In this document: in pieces, positions 1-9,791 of the stretch
Numbering within the stretch: position 1 is the first letter of the stretch
How the letters are laid out: each line of letters starts with the position of its first letter
Source of the DNA: Fennellomyces sp. T-0311
Lineage: Eukaryota > Mucoromycota > Mucoromycetes > Mucorales > Lichtheimiaceae
DNA: 64,000 nucleotides
Direction: 5' to 3'
Assembly: GCA_025266875.1 (NCBI GenBank)
Contig: JALLLT010000036.1
Span: 186,001 to 250,000 of the forward strand
The notes under the pieces: generated by a model
Told to the model about the DNA's origin: nothing
Database searches by the model: none
Seen by the model: the letters and a program-made list of their open reading frames with translations, nothing else
Made by a program: the position numbers and the translations under genes

Positions 1-215
1 CTGCTATGATTTGGTAGCAAAGCAACATGAGTCAATTCTGTTGAAAAACATTGTTTCAGACTTGCGTGGATGGTGAGAGGGGGGCTTGGGGGACTTGCTC
101 CCCAATGTGGGGGTCAAGGGGGTTTCCCCCTTGCGACGTAATTTCCGTTGAATGACACGAAGCGAAGCGAGGCAGGAAGCGCTAGTTATTTTTTAAGAAA
201 ACAAACCCCAGGAAT

Positions 216-401
216 ATGAAAGAAACTCCGGTTTATACCAGAGCGGAACGAAAGCGCCACATAAAGGAATTCCTCGGCACGGTCGTGGTTGAGGATGAGA
301 TAGATGTAGATATCATTCGACTTCTTCGTAGGAAGATCCAGAAATTAGAGTCAGGAGAGCGCAATAGCACACATCAAACCAGTATTCTTTCCTATTTCTA
401 G
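216..401 (+). pseudogene. C-terminal remnant of a pogo/Tigger-like transposase (PIP-box tail)
   Basis: An open frame of 61 codons that reads like the very end of a DDE transposase of the pogo type. No catalytic residues are visible, so only a tail is present, with stops just upstream in frame. What is seen: a basic, charged segment ending in QTSILSYF, which fits the PCNA-interacting consensus QxxIxxYF at the extreme C-terminus. Pogo transposases are known to end in such a motif. The ORF lies just before inverted-repeat DNA (418-719) that looks like the transposon end, which supports the call. The preceding 60-180 stretch has G- and C-runs and repeated gcgaagcgagg-like words and shows no coding. 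Most of the transposase would lie left of the window or be deleted. Family assignment is inference. Confidence 0.45.
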
Positions 402-417
402 AAATAAAAGTCTATTA

Positions 418-589
418 CAGTGGTCGCATTATATAACGATACGATGGTGCAGCCCAAACTTTATCGTTATATCGAAATATCGTTATATAAAATGGGATTT
501 GGCAGTGATTACCGTTTTGGTGCGTCGAGAATTGTATCGTTATATCGAATTATCGTTATACAAAATATCGCTATATAAAGCGGCCACTG
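418..589. mobile_element. MITE with 24-bp inverted ends, pogo/Tc1-like, TA flanks
   Basis: The left end (418-441, starting CAGTGGTCGC) and the reverse complement of the right end (566-589, starting CAGTGGCCGC) match at about 21 of 24 positions. TA dinucleotides flank both sides (416-417 and 590-591). The inside has no ORF but repeats of the word TCGTTATATCGAA in both orientations, so the element can fold into a long hairpin. At 172 bp with TA duplication this is a typical miniature inverted-repeat element of the Tc1/mariner/pogo superfamily. Confidence 0.7.
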
Positions 590-591
590 TA

Positions 592-719
592 TTGGTTCGC
601 TCGATATAACGATATCTGAGATCAGGAGTATCGGATATCGGTATATCAAAATTAACGATATTTTACTGCTCCCCACGCAGGGGAATTGAGAACTGTATAG
701 TTATATCAAGCGGTCACTG
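592..719. repeat. Second inverted-repeat terminus of the pogo-like element
   Basis: After the MITE another terminus-like sequence ends at 710-719 (GCGGTCACTG) followed by TA (720-721). It matches the right end of the MITE and is preceded by more GATATAACGATAT-type words. The simplest reading is that 710-719 is the true right end of the transposon whose transposase tail lies at 216-401, and that the 418-589 MITE is nested inside it. Confidence 0.5.
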
Positions 720-721
720 TA

Positions 722-1179
722 TACACAAATCATGCTTATCTGTTACAGCTCCGATTCACCTCTCAGATACCACTTTTGTACGTATATCCCCTTGATATAT
801 AAAACGAGCCTTGCCTCTTTGCGCTAGGATTATGACGGCTGCGAAAGGCAACGAAGTCTAATAGTCATTTGAAAAACCATCATATTTTTGTCGTAAAATA
901 GACACCTCAGCTCTGTTAGTACGTATGTTTTAAAAGCAGCAATAACTTTGAGAACGGAATATATTATACAGATGCTCGTGAATATTGAGCATGTACTGTA
1001 ATGCTCGCCAGCAAATCTGGCGCAAAAAAGAGGCTATGATTAAAAAGATGAATACTACATAAGAAAAATATAATATGTTGTATATTAAATAATGGGATGA
1101 AAGTTTGACACAGCAAATCAAGTTTGTGGCAACGGAATCAAGCTATTCACATATCGTACGTGTCGTGCCAAAAAAAAAA
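722..1179. other. Intergenic, AT-rich, no gene seen
   Basis: Between the transposon end and the stop codon of the first P450. Several short frames exist on both strands but none has codon structure, splice sites or recognisable residues. It should hold the 3' end of the P450 transcript. Confidence 0.5.
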
Positions 1180-3181
1180 CTAACGTCTTTCGACAAACAC
1201 CTGCATACCAAACTTCATAGGGTGGGTCAGGGAAAGGTCATATGTGATAGTTTGGTTAGGGGCCAGCGAAAACTTGTATCGCTTCACCAGCAAGATGATA
1301 GCAACAAGAGCTTCGAGGGTAGCCAAGTTTTGACCTACAGTAATTAATTTTCTTCAGTTTCTGGATATGCTATTTGTTGTTTAAGTACATACCTAAGCAA
1401 ATACGTGGACCTGCGTGGAACGCGGGCCACTGACCTGCTGATTCACGACGAAGGTCACCATCAGGCTTAATCCATCGTTCCGGTTTGAATTCGCAAGCAT
1501 CTTCACCCCAAATTTTGCGTGTCCGTGCCATCGCGTATGGGCTCCAGCTAACGGAGTCACCCTTCTTGATTGGTGAGCCATCAGGGAAAACATCATCGTC
1601 CAAAGCAACCTTGACGTTAGAAGGAACAGAGGGGTACAAACGAAGTACTTCGTAGAATCTAATTCAGTTGCAGTTTAAAACACTAAAATCGCAATGTGCA
1701 TGTTTTACATGAAAACTTACACAGCATGAGCATAAGTCATCTTCTTAATAACCTCATAGAATTCAGGTGCGTCCAACGACTTTTCATCCTCGGGAATAAA
1801 TTGTTCAATTTCTGCAAGAAGCTTGGCTTCGACCCGAGGATGAAGCATCAAATTGTAGAATGTCCATGACAATGCTTGCGCTGTGGTATCTCGGCCTGCA
1901 ATGATAAAGTTCAAAACGGTATCCCGGAGTTCCTTGTCGCTCAGAGGTTCCCCTTGAGGGTTACGTGCAGCCATAAAGCGTGACAGTAAATCTTTATATT
2001 CGCCGCCGTTCTTAATTTGCTCTCGTCGTTCGCCGATAAGCTGATATGCAAAATCGTCAATGACTTTGAGATGATCCTTGATTCTCATACTGCCAGGACT
2101 AAAGATTGGCTTTAGTGCGTCGCGCAGGTTGGTAAAAGGATCAATGAATCGTTCAAGACAGTTTGATTGACAAATATCGAACGACGCGGCGAAAGGGACC
2201 TTTGTTTTGCTCTGCAACGCATTTAATTGCTTGCCAAAGCCAATTCTGTGAATGATAAAAAGATAGTTCTTGTTAATCCTGTAATACAGACATGGCAGCA
2301 AATTGACGAAGACACTTACAAAACAAAAGAGTCGAGCGTAAATTTGTAAATCACATCATGAAAGTCGACCGATTTTCCATTTTCTGCCTTTTTGTCAAAG
2401 ATTCTGTCGGTCATAAGTTCCAGCTCTTTAACAAACACGCTACAGAATAGTGAGCATATATATGCGATATTACTTGTCATGTGCTGCTTACTCGGTAAAA
2501 TGATCTCGGAAGTTGACGACGTTGAAAATCAGACTGGCCGTTTTACGCTGGTATTTCCATTGCTCGCCGTTGGCAACAAAGATTCCATGACCAAACAAGT
2601 CGCCCATTGCGTCCCTAAAATAGAAGGTTAGACATTCGGAGCACGATACAGATTCAATTTGCGCGGAGCATACATCATCTGTGGGCCCTTCACATAATTC
2701 GAGAAATTATCTACATGGGAAAAATGTGTGTAAGTTTCTAGTTTATCAGAGTAGAGCGTTGCTGCATACTCTTCAGGATATGTTCGACGTTGGCTGGATC
2801 AGTGGTCATGATACTTGGAGGCAAACCGAGAGCTGTTGCATACCTAAAGTAGTATAGCCACGATATATTTTAGTGTTACGGGTTTCTCACTCATTTTGCC
2901 AGAAGGGCGTTTAATTGAGAGGGAAAGAAAACTTACACAGTCATAGTATCATACTTCTCCATCGTTTCGAGAAAGTCGTCCAAGATGCGATCTTTGTTCT
3001 GAAGCTGGTGAATTAATCCGCCAACAACGGGCTTGCCTTTGGCAAAAGGAATGCCTTCACGTTTTTCGGTAAATAGTGCACGATCATTGTACTTGAGCGC
3101 CAGCAATCCAACTGTAGCAGCAGAAACGACGGCAGCTACTCGTACAACAGATAAAGAGTCGTTCAAATTCAACGAAGGCAT
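1180..3181 (-). CDS. Cytochrome P450 monooxygenase, copy 1 (microsomal, CYP52-clan-like)
   Basis: Heme-thiolate monooxygenase, probably ER-bound, oxidising a lipophilic substrate with electrons from P450 reductase. Eight exons on the minus strand: 3181-2937, 2843-2770, 2710-2674, 2614-2492, 2439-2320, 2245-1721, 1658-1393, 1334-1180; 514 residues, all junctions GT-AG and in phase. Visible motifs: an N-terminal hydrophobic anchor (about residues 12-28), I-helix AGRDTTAQ, ExxR as EVLR, PERW, and the heme loop FHAGPRICLG with the ligand Cys. The AGRDTTAQ and FxxGPRxCxGQNLA pattern resembles the CYP52/CYP63 clan of alkane and fatty-acid hydroxylases; the family number cannot be given. TATAAA lies about 38 bp before the ATG (3219-3224). 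The gene diverges from a close paralog at 9792-11782 with identical exon lengths except exon 1. Substrate unknown. Confidence 0.93.
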
Positions 3182-5049
3182 TATTTCAGAAAGAGAGAGG
3201 TTTTTTTTCTTACTGCGGTTTATAAATTTACCAGGGCAACCGTGCTGGGTTCCGTAAGCAGTCTTTTACCCGTTTTGGTAATTACGTGTGCCCAAAGAAC
3301 TTTCAGCGTATCGATGCGTTCTTGGCAATTAAGCCACGAGGACAATGCTTTAGAGTACGGGATCCCACACCGAAATTTAAATATAGGGCTCTGGACAATC
3401 CTGTTTGGAAACATAGAGTTATCTGTCGTGTATGTCCACCGACTTACACCGTTATTGTGCCGCACTCTCACTGTGGCGTGCATAAAATGCAAAACTTTCT
3501 TGCGGGAAATATACCGATTATTGACATAAGGTTAATATCTGCTATGTGTCGAAATGCTATACACTAATATTTCAAAGATTTCACGTATTCGTCTCCTTGA
3601 CGCAGTTGGGAAGTGAAACCTGTGGCTTCTTAAGCATGAATACGTACTGCTTCTGTACAAGACCACGAAAAAGATTCTCATTCAAGTATGGAACGCGAAT
3701 TCAAAGAGCACTTGTTATACTATGGGGTTTTCTGTCGGCTGCAATGTCTAGCAAAAAGCCAGGTGCTCCTCGTTGCATTACTGACTTCAGCAATGACTAC
3801 TCTTTTCAGTAATGGTATCTTCAAATGCAGAAAATAATAGTGTAATGATTACCCCTTAATCTTTTAATTTGTTCAAGTATCTAGTGTATGTATACAATCA
3901 TCGTGCAATACCAATTGGTAACCATGGTAGTAGCGATAGTCTGCTTGTTTGACAGAATCCAGAATTAAAATGGACAAGTAATCTTTTAAAGAAAGAGAAG
4001 TGCCGATGTGGCCAAACAGTCGTAAATGTGGCATAAAAGATCAAATGTCTATATACACTACGAATATCTATGGCTCGCGAAAAGTAATCGCCGAATTTTC
4101 CTTGATAACTCTTGACTTTAACGACTAGTACGACATCGACAATGATAGAATATGCATTAATGTGAACTGTGTAACTGCTGGCTTGTCATAGGCAAAGGAG
4201 TTCATCCACTGACGATCGTTATGCTGGGGTAACAACATGCCAGACACCCCGCATTAATCAGCGCACTGAAAATCCCACGGTCACCGTGCCGAGAGAACGG
4301 CACGAACTCCGTAATACATATAAGGCAAGTTGACGTTTTCGAGCGTGTATTGTCACGACTGATGATTGCTGTGACATCAACTTCCCAATTAAGTTCAGAT
4401 TGATGCCAAGTCCAGACGTGCGTCAAATCCAAACACTTGTCAAAATCCAGACACGGTTCGATATCCAGAAATAATCCAAAACCTATACTTTCTATAAAAT
4501 CCAGGTATAAGAAAGTGTATAAATTGGGTAAGTGTCTAAAAAGGTATAAATAGGCGTATCAGTCATCTGTAAAGCTTAGTCCTTCCCAACATAATGTTTT
4601 TCTCTATATAAGATTCTTTTTATCTCAAATCTATCTGTCCTATCTCATCGAAGACCGACAATATGATAATTTCTGTTAGATTTTTATCACAGTTTGGCAA
4701 CGAACATGAGACCATTTCTTGAAGAACTCTTACGTTTCACTGAAACTAACCTTTGCAAATTACTAACGTCCATATAGAATTTTGATAAAGGGTACCTTAA
4801 GACAGCTCGCTGTTGCCTATTTCTAGTTGTGTTTATACCGTATAATAACTGACATAACAGTATGTAATCATACTCTATGGACCGTGTTTTCCCACAGTGG
4901 GGCAGAAATCCGGATAAATTGTATTTCGATTTCGCACGAAGATACCGTATCATTTACTGGCTTTTTTTTCACTAAATATACTCGATAGCATCTTGAAAAA
5001 ATAAATCCAAACAGGTACGGGGCCGTGAATAAATTTCTGGAGCTACGTA
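3182..5049. other. Long intergenic region upstream of P450 copy 1
   Basis: Holds the P450 promoter (TATAAA on the minus strand at 3219-3224) and otherwise no convincing gene. Notable words: a roughly 110-bp block at 4219-4336 that recurs imperfectly at 9320-9430 in the same orientation, and a run of TCCAGA/TCCAAA words at 4400-4485 followed by GGTATAA-type words. Short ORFs on both strands look random. Confidence 0.5.
4219..4336 (+). repeat. Dispersed repeat, copy A (partner at 9320-9430)
   Basis: Contains GGTAACAACATGCCAGACA, then CCGCATT, GCGCACT and TCCCACG in the same order and spacing as copy B near 9320. Roughly three quarters of positions match by eye over the first 75 bp. It does not code for a protein I recognise. 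Both copies run in the same direction although the two P450 genes face opposite ways, so it is not a simple leftover of an inverted duplication. Confidence 0.5.
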
Positions 5050-6386
5050 CAGTTGGGTTCCAAAAGTTTTGTCGCGAGGTGCTCCGACAAGGCTAAAATT
5101 TGATGTCTTAAAGACTTTCCAGTTATACTAGAAGTAAATCCTAATAAAAGTTTAATTGGCAAAGGGTATGAATAGAAGCAGAATTTCATGTAGATTATGT
5201 ACAGATAAAAAAAAAGCAATGAAGCAATGACAGAAAAAAATTACAGTGACATTAATATCTAGTACTACGACCATGGGCTTTTTGTACAAGATCGACTCTG
5301 TTGGGGACAGAATCCACAAGTTTGTTCACGTTCTCGATTGGAAGCTCGTCCCATGCCTCTTGTATTGCTTGCTTAAGTGCTTCGGTGGTCCTCGAGCCGC
5401 TGTTCATCTTGGCTTGCACCATTGTTTTCATCTGTTGCCACACGTGTTCAATAGGATTTAGATCTGGACTCTGGGCCGGCCAGTCTAGCTTTGTAATTCG
5501 ATTTTTTTGACGCCAAACGTTAGGAACGTTTGCTCTATGTACTGGTGCGCCATCTTCCATCAGAATTGGATCTTCCAGGCTATTCCAAAACTCGTACAAT
5601 GCGCCAGCATACACTTGATCCACAAAGTCAACAGCTTTACGTCTGTTCTTGTCCATAAACACGAGTTCAGACTTGCGACCGTAGGTGATAGCACCCCATA
5701 TCATTACTGTGGACCTATCGCTTTTAAAGGTAGGTGTCATGCAATCCAGATAGTCAACTTCATGTGCTTGTCTCCAGACACGAACAACACGGCAATTTTT
5801 TCCAGTTTCAAAAGAGCATTCATCAGTCCAGACAACGCTCCTCCAATCTTCTAAAGTCCAATCTTTGTGCTTCTTAACAAATTTCTTGCGCGCTGCTATG
5901 TGTTGTGGCTTGAGAAAAGGTTTGCGCTTGGCGATTCTGCTGTGAACACCCTTTGCATGTAACACGCGTCGAATTGTTGACTTTGACACTTTCTTGACAC
6001 AATTATTTGTAATATCGCCTAAGGTTTGACGCCGGTCAGACTTTGCATTTCGTATAATTTGTCGCTCGCTACGACTGTCTAGTGCTTTTGGCCTTCCAGA
6101 AGCGATATCTCTGTACTTGTTGCCAGTTTTCTTAAACTTGTCAACCCAGCGTTCCACAGTGCGTAATGGGATCTCGATTTGCTTGGCAATTTCTGGAGCA
6201 TTCCAGCCAACATTGAGTAAAGTGATTGCTTCAATACGCTTCTCAGGAGGGTAAACCATTGCTTTTTTACAAAAAAAAGGGGTGTTGATTAATGAAAAAA
6301 AGAAAAGACAGGACTTTTCTTTTAAGCTATAAAAAAAATTGACAGACGGAGTTGAATTTCGCGACAAAACTTTTGGAACCCAACTG
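5050..6386 (-). mobile_element. Complete Tc1-type transposon with perfect 28-bp inverted repeats
   Basis: The ends 5050-5077 and 6359-6386 are perfect 28-bp inverted repeats (CAGTTGGGTTCC...GTCGCGA) and TA target duplications sit at 5048-5049 and 6387-6388. The 1337-bp element carries one uninterrupted transposase gene on the minus strand. Perfect ends and an intact gene indicate a recent insertion; it landed in the long upstream region of P450 copy 1. Confidence 0.96.
5252..6259 (-). CDS. Tc1/mariner transposase, DD34E
   Basis: Cut-and-paste transposase of 335 residues. The open frame extends upstream to 6391, but that Met lies outside the transposon and the first 44 codons would read through the terminal repeat, so MVYPPEKR at 6259 is the likelier start. 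N-terminal helix-turn-helix pair (residues about 5-110) with KRIEAITLL and a GRP-K box linker (SGRPKALDS), then the DDE catalytic domain: WTDE (first D), MEDGAPVH (second D), and SPDLNPIEHVW, with 34 residues between the second Asp and the Glu, the spacing of Tc1. The C-terminus GRSTRY is intact. No stops or frameshifts, so it may be active. Confidence 0.95.
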   Translation of the reverse strand: MVYPPEKRIEAITLLNVGWNAPEIAKQIEIPLRTVERWVDKFKKTGNKYRDIASGRPKALDSRSERQIIRNAKSDRRQTLGDITNNCVKKVSKSTIRRVLHAKGVHSRIAKRKPFLKPQHIAARKKFVKKHKDWTLEDWRSVVWTDECSFETGKNCRVVRVWRQAHEVDYLDCMTPTFKSDRSTVMIWGAITYGRKSELVFMDKNRRKAVDFVDQVYAGALYEFWNSLEDPILMEDGAPVHRANVPNVWRQKNRITKLDWPAQSPDLNPIEHVWQQMKTMVQAKMNSGSRTTEALKQAIQEAWDELPIENVNKLVDSVPNRVDLVQKAHGRSTRY

Positions 6387-8014
6387 TACATTTATAATAC
6401 GTACCTTGATCAACACGGTGCGGGAACGGAAGTAGTCTTGGATATTTACCCTGGGGTATACGTACGTGGAGTCTTCATGTAAAATGCATTAAATGATAAC
6501 CATTTACAACGCTTTACCTTTCACTTAGTATTTTGTATGTGGAACGCTAGAACAAGTTATCCAACGTCAAGTCATTGAAATGGATCACTTTGTATGTGTC
6601 TGCGTGTGTAGTTTTTTTTCATGCTTTATATCAACATTTTCCAGATATCGAAATTCGAATATGAGTCATGGAGCAAGTAATCTCTCTCTATAAGAAGTTT
6701 ACTTGTATCTTTTCACTTTCTTTAGCAACGAAATATCCCAGTGAGTATATCCGAGTGTGACCGGAAATCCATCCAAAGTCAATACAAAGTGGATCATTAT
6801 ATTAGTTGCGTAATGTACGAAAGCTGTATGCACCCTATGTACCAGCACCTAGTGGATAAAGGCAACTCATCCGTAAGAACTGTACTGCTATGTACAGCCA
6901 ACAAGAAAAATCTTACAAATCAACAAATGTAATTTAACACAATTGTTCCAATTGCAAGTTGGTTGAAAGGATTTGTCTATCTTTCAAATGGACTTTAAGT
7001 ACCAGTAGCGTCATACTGTATTTTTACTATTGCCCTGTCACGAATACCAAACCAGCACTGTAAATATACATAGTAGCATCGAGGAATCTCTGAACATTTG
7101 TACATTGTCGAACAGATTGACGTCGTATTTTCTTCGAACCTTTCTGTCAAAAGCATTTTATTTTTGCACTCATCGTCTGAAGACTGTAAAAGATCTTGCC
7201 TCATCATTTTTTCTAACAACTTGTTGGCGGGTAAGTATCCAAACATAAATAGAAAAGGGTGCTAACAAACAGTATCTTCTGATGTACCTTCCAGAACTCA
7301 TGTCGATGCAGGATTAACGAGAGGAAATGAAGCAAAAAATCCGGACAGTTGTCGATATGTCATTCAAGCAAAAGATTAGCAAAACAGATTTACTTACATC
7401 CTTTAATGTATAGTCCCAGACGAAGCTGTAAGTGATTAAAGGCCGACAAAGAAAAATGTTGAATTCTGGCATGGAAAGTCTTTAGTATGAGAGCAGCGGG
7501 GTTAAGTCATGTCCAACTGGCAAAAATCAGAGCTCAATTTGATAACCCCTAGTGATTCAGTAGTAATATTGCTGTCGTGTTGAGACCCAAAAGTTATAAT
7601 TCCTCCACTCTAACATGAGTTAGGATGATAAAGTAATATACTTTGCGTAGAACGCGACAAGTTTGAGAACGTACAGAGTCGATCAGATGTACTGGTGATG
7701 GCGAGATCCTATGTAGCACATCACGTATCAGTGACTTTGAATAAAATCAAGGATGAGCGCAAAGTGGGTAGTACAGTATTTAGTTTTAGGTAGAAAAGAT
7801 AGCAGCAATCTAAGAGTAAATGCGAAAGAAGAGTATTCGATGAATTCTTTTATTGTTCAAGACAACAGAAGTGACATCAATATAATAAGGTAAATATAGA
7901 ACGAAATTATACAAAGGATAGGAAGCTAAACGGTGAAAATAAAGAAATCATAGGTAAGGCTGCGATAGCTTCGTGATATTACAAAACACTCGCACTTGTA
8001 AGTTGAAAAGTATA
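6387..8014. other. Intergenic, no gene seen
   Basis: AT-rich sequence right of the Tc1 element. Six-frame reading gives only short frames without plausible splice partners. No tRNA-like fold or inverted-repeat ends were noticed. Confidence 0.4.
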
Positions 8015-8236
8015 TTAATGGTCAGCCGTGTCATCCATAATGTGGTCTTTGAATTGGTCTTTGAACTCTTCGTATTCGCTCCAAGTACAAAAGACACTAA
8101 CATCCTCGTCTTGATTAATGGTATAGTTCAATGATTTAGAAACTAAATATTCTTCGACATGTGACCAGCCAATCGAAATATAGATTATTGGATAGCCATC
8201 CTCAGGAAAGACATTGGGAAACCGTAAGAAGTACAT
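8015..8236 (-). CDS. Possible small acidic protein, 73 residues, unrecognised
   Basis: Single frame from MYFLRFPN to DDTADH followed by TAA. The protein is acidic toward the end (EYEEFKDQFKDH) with one aromatic-rich stretch and no signal peptide or membrane segment. On its strand the 60 bp before the ATG are CT-rich and a TATA-like TAATATAAAT lies about 70-75 bp upstream, which looks like a fungal promoter and is the main reason for listing it. No family is recognised and no intron is evident. It could equally be a chance frame in a repeat-rich gap. Confidence 0.35.
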   Translation of the reverse strand: MYFLRFPNVFPEDGYPIIYISIGWSHVEEYLVSKSLNYTINQDEDVSVFCTWSEYEEFKDQFKDHIMDDTADH

Positions 8237-9791
8237 GTTGTCAGATAAGGAAGTAAAGAGGAAAGTTGAAGAAGAGAGGGATGGAGTTTTAAAAAAATAC
8301 GTGGTCGAATTTATATTAACAACTACTTCACACGGTCAATAAGAGCCTCGAGGCTGAGCTACTTTGTACACGTGCCAAAAGAACCGCCATAGAACCAGCC
8401 CCTTTACCTATAATACATTTGATCTTGTTCAATTTCAGTCTGATAATAGTCTTTTTCAAAAGAACATTGTGGACAAACACTGTTTCTTCCATATATTTTC
8501 TAGGTCAATTCTATTTCGGCTCTGGTACTTGAATTAGGCTTTAAGGTCCATCAAAAAAAAAAACCCTGTAACTAATTACCTTGCTCAGCCTCGATCAAAC
8601 GATTAGCATATGTGATACATATGAGAGTACTTTATATTGGCTTCTACATGATAAAAAAGGAACGAATACAAGCAATCGAACTGGAAATCTTATCTAAGAC
8701 TGCGGTCAATATCTACATGTAGATACATGAACAGCGGTGGATCAATTTGGGACTTGCAGAGAAACGAAGTGTAACTAGTAGTCGCCAAATACCCTTTTCA
8801 AACCGTTTTGGTCATTTTTACGCCACTTTATTGTTCCTTGGCCGCTATAAGTTGAACAGGACACCATTCTATATATAGTCCAACACGCTGATACGTCACG
8901 GCTTAGCATTGTATTGCTAGCTATCAGCATAATTCTAATCCAAACAACAATACTATGCTATTGCAAGGTGTAGAGAATTCTAAAATCAAAAAAAAAATAT
9001 GTAACCAAGTTTCACGCCTCGAAAACTATTGAGCATTTATTCTGCTCTCTTTATCAAGTTGACGAGACCTATGTAACATACACGTCTTGCGTATTTTCTC
9101 TCGGCGCTTCTCGTGCTTTTTTTCAAATACTTTTAATTTTATCATTAACCTCGTAGTACTCGGGCAGCTGTCAAATAAAACAATGTGGCAAGAGCAAGTA
9201 ATACAGTAGTTTGAATTCGATGATTAAATATATCAACGATGATGGTTGAGCCATCGTTAGCTTTGGCAAATTTAGGGCTACTGAGACAAAAGCAGAGTAT
9301 AGCTTATATCATAATAGTTACGCTTTGGGTAACAATCTGCCAGACATACCGCATGGATGATGCGCACTAGGTCCCACGATCAGTGCACCTAGTTTGCGGT
9401 GTTAACTCCGAAATGGTATACAAGACTAGCTTGTGACCAAGTCATCATCTTGTTTTGTGGAAGCAAGCAGAAAAATATCTGCTCGGATAAATAAATTATC
9501 CTGTCTTTTGTACCAAGTTACCTTCTCTTGTCATTCTCTATCGTTGTCGCTGCAAAGGGGTCAGATACCCTATTATTGTCATGGAGTAGGCCAACCAGAG
9601 ATAAAGGAAGGCCATCGAATTTGTTTTGTTTATCACGTGTGTAGCAAATATTATGGTTGTTAACTTCTTGAAAAATTCTACATCAGGTAAAAAGCGGCTT
9701 ACATCAAAGTATAGGCATTCTTTCCTGATGGCTATAAAACCCCAAGAGAAAAAGAAACAACAGTGTCCTACATAGTCTTTATTAAAAAATT
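8237..9791. other. Intergenic region upstream of P450 copy 2
   Basis: No convincing coding sequence. Contains repeat copy B (9320-9430) and, at 9733-9739, TATAAAA 53 bp before the P450 ATG. Confidence 0.45.
9320..9430 (+). repeat. Dispersed repeat, copy B (partner at 4219-4336)
   Basis: Shares GGTAACAA-x-x-TGCCAGACA, CCGCAT, GCGCACT and TCCCACG with copy A in the same order and direction. It lies about 360-470 bp upstream of P450 copy 2, whereas copy A lies about 1 kb upstream of copy 1 in the reverse orientation relative to that gene. Confidence 0.5.

Noticed and set aside
5252..6391. Longer transposase start at 6391
   Set aside because: That Met lies outside the transposon and the extension reads through the terminal inverted repeat.
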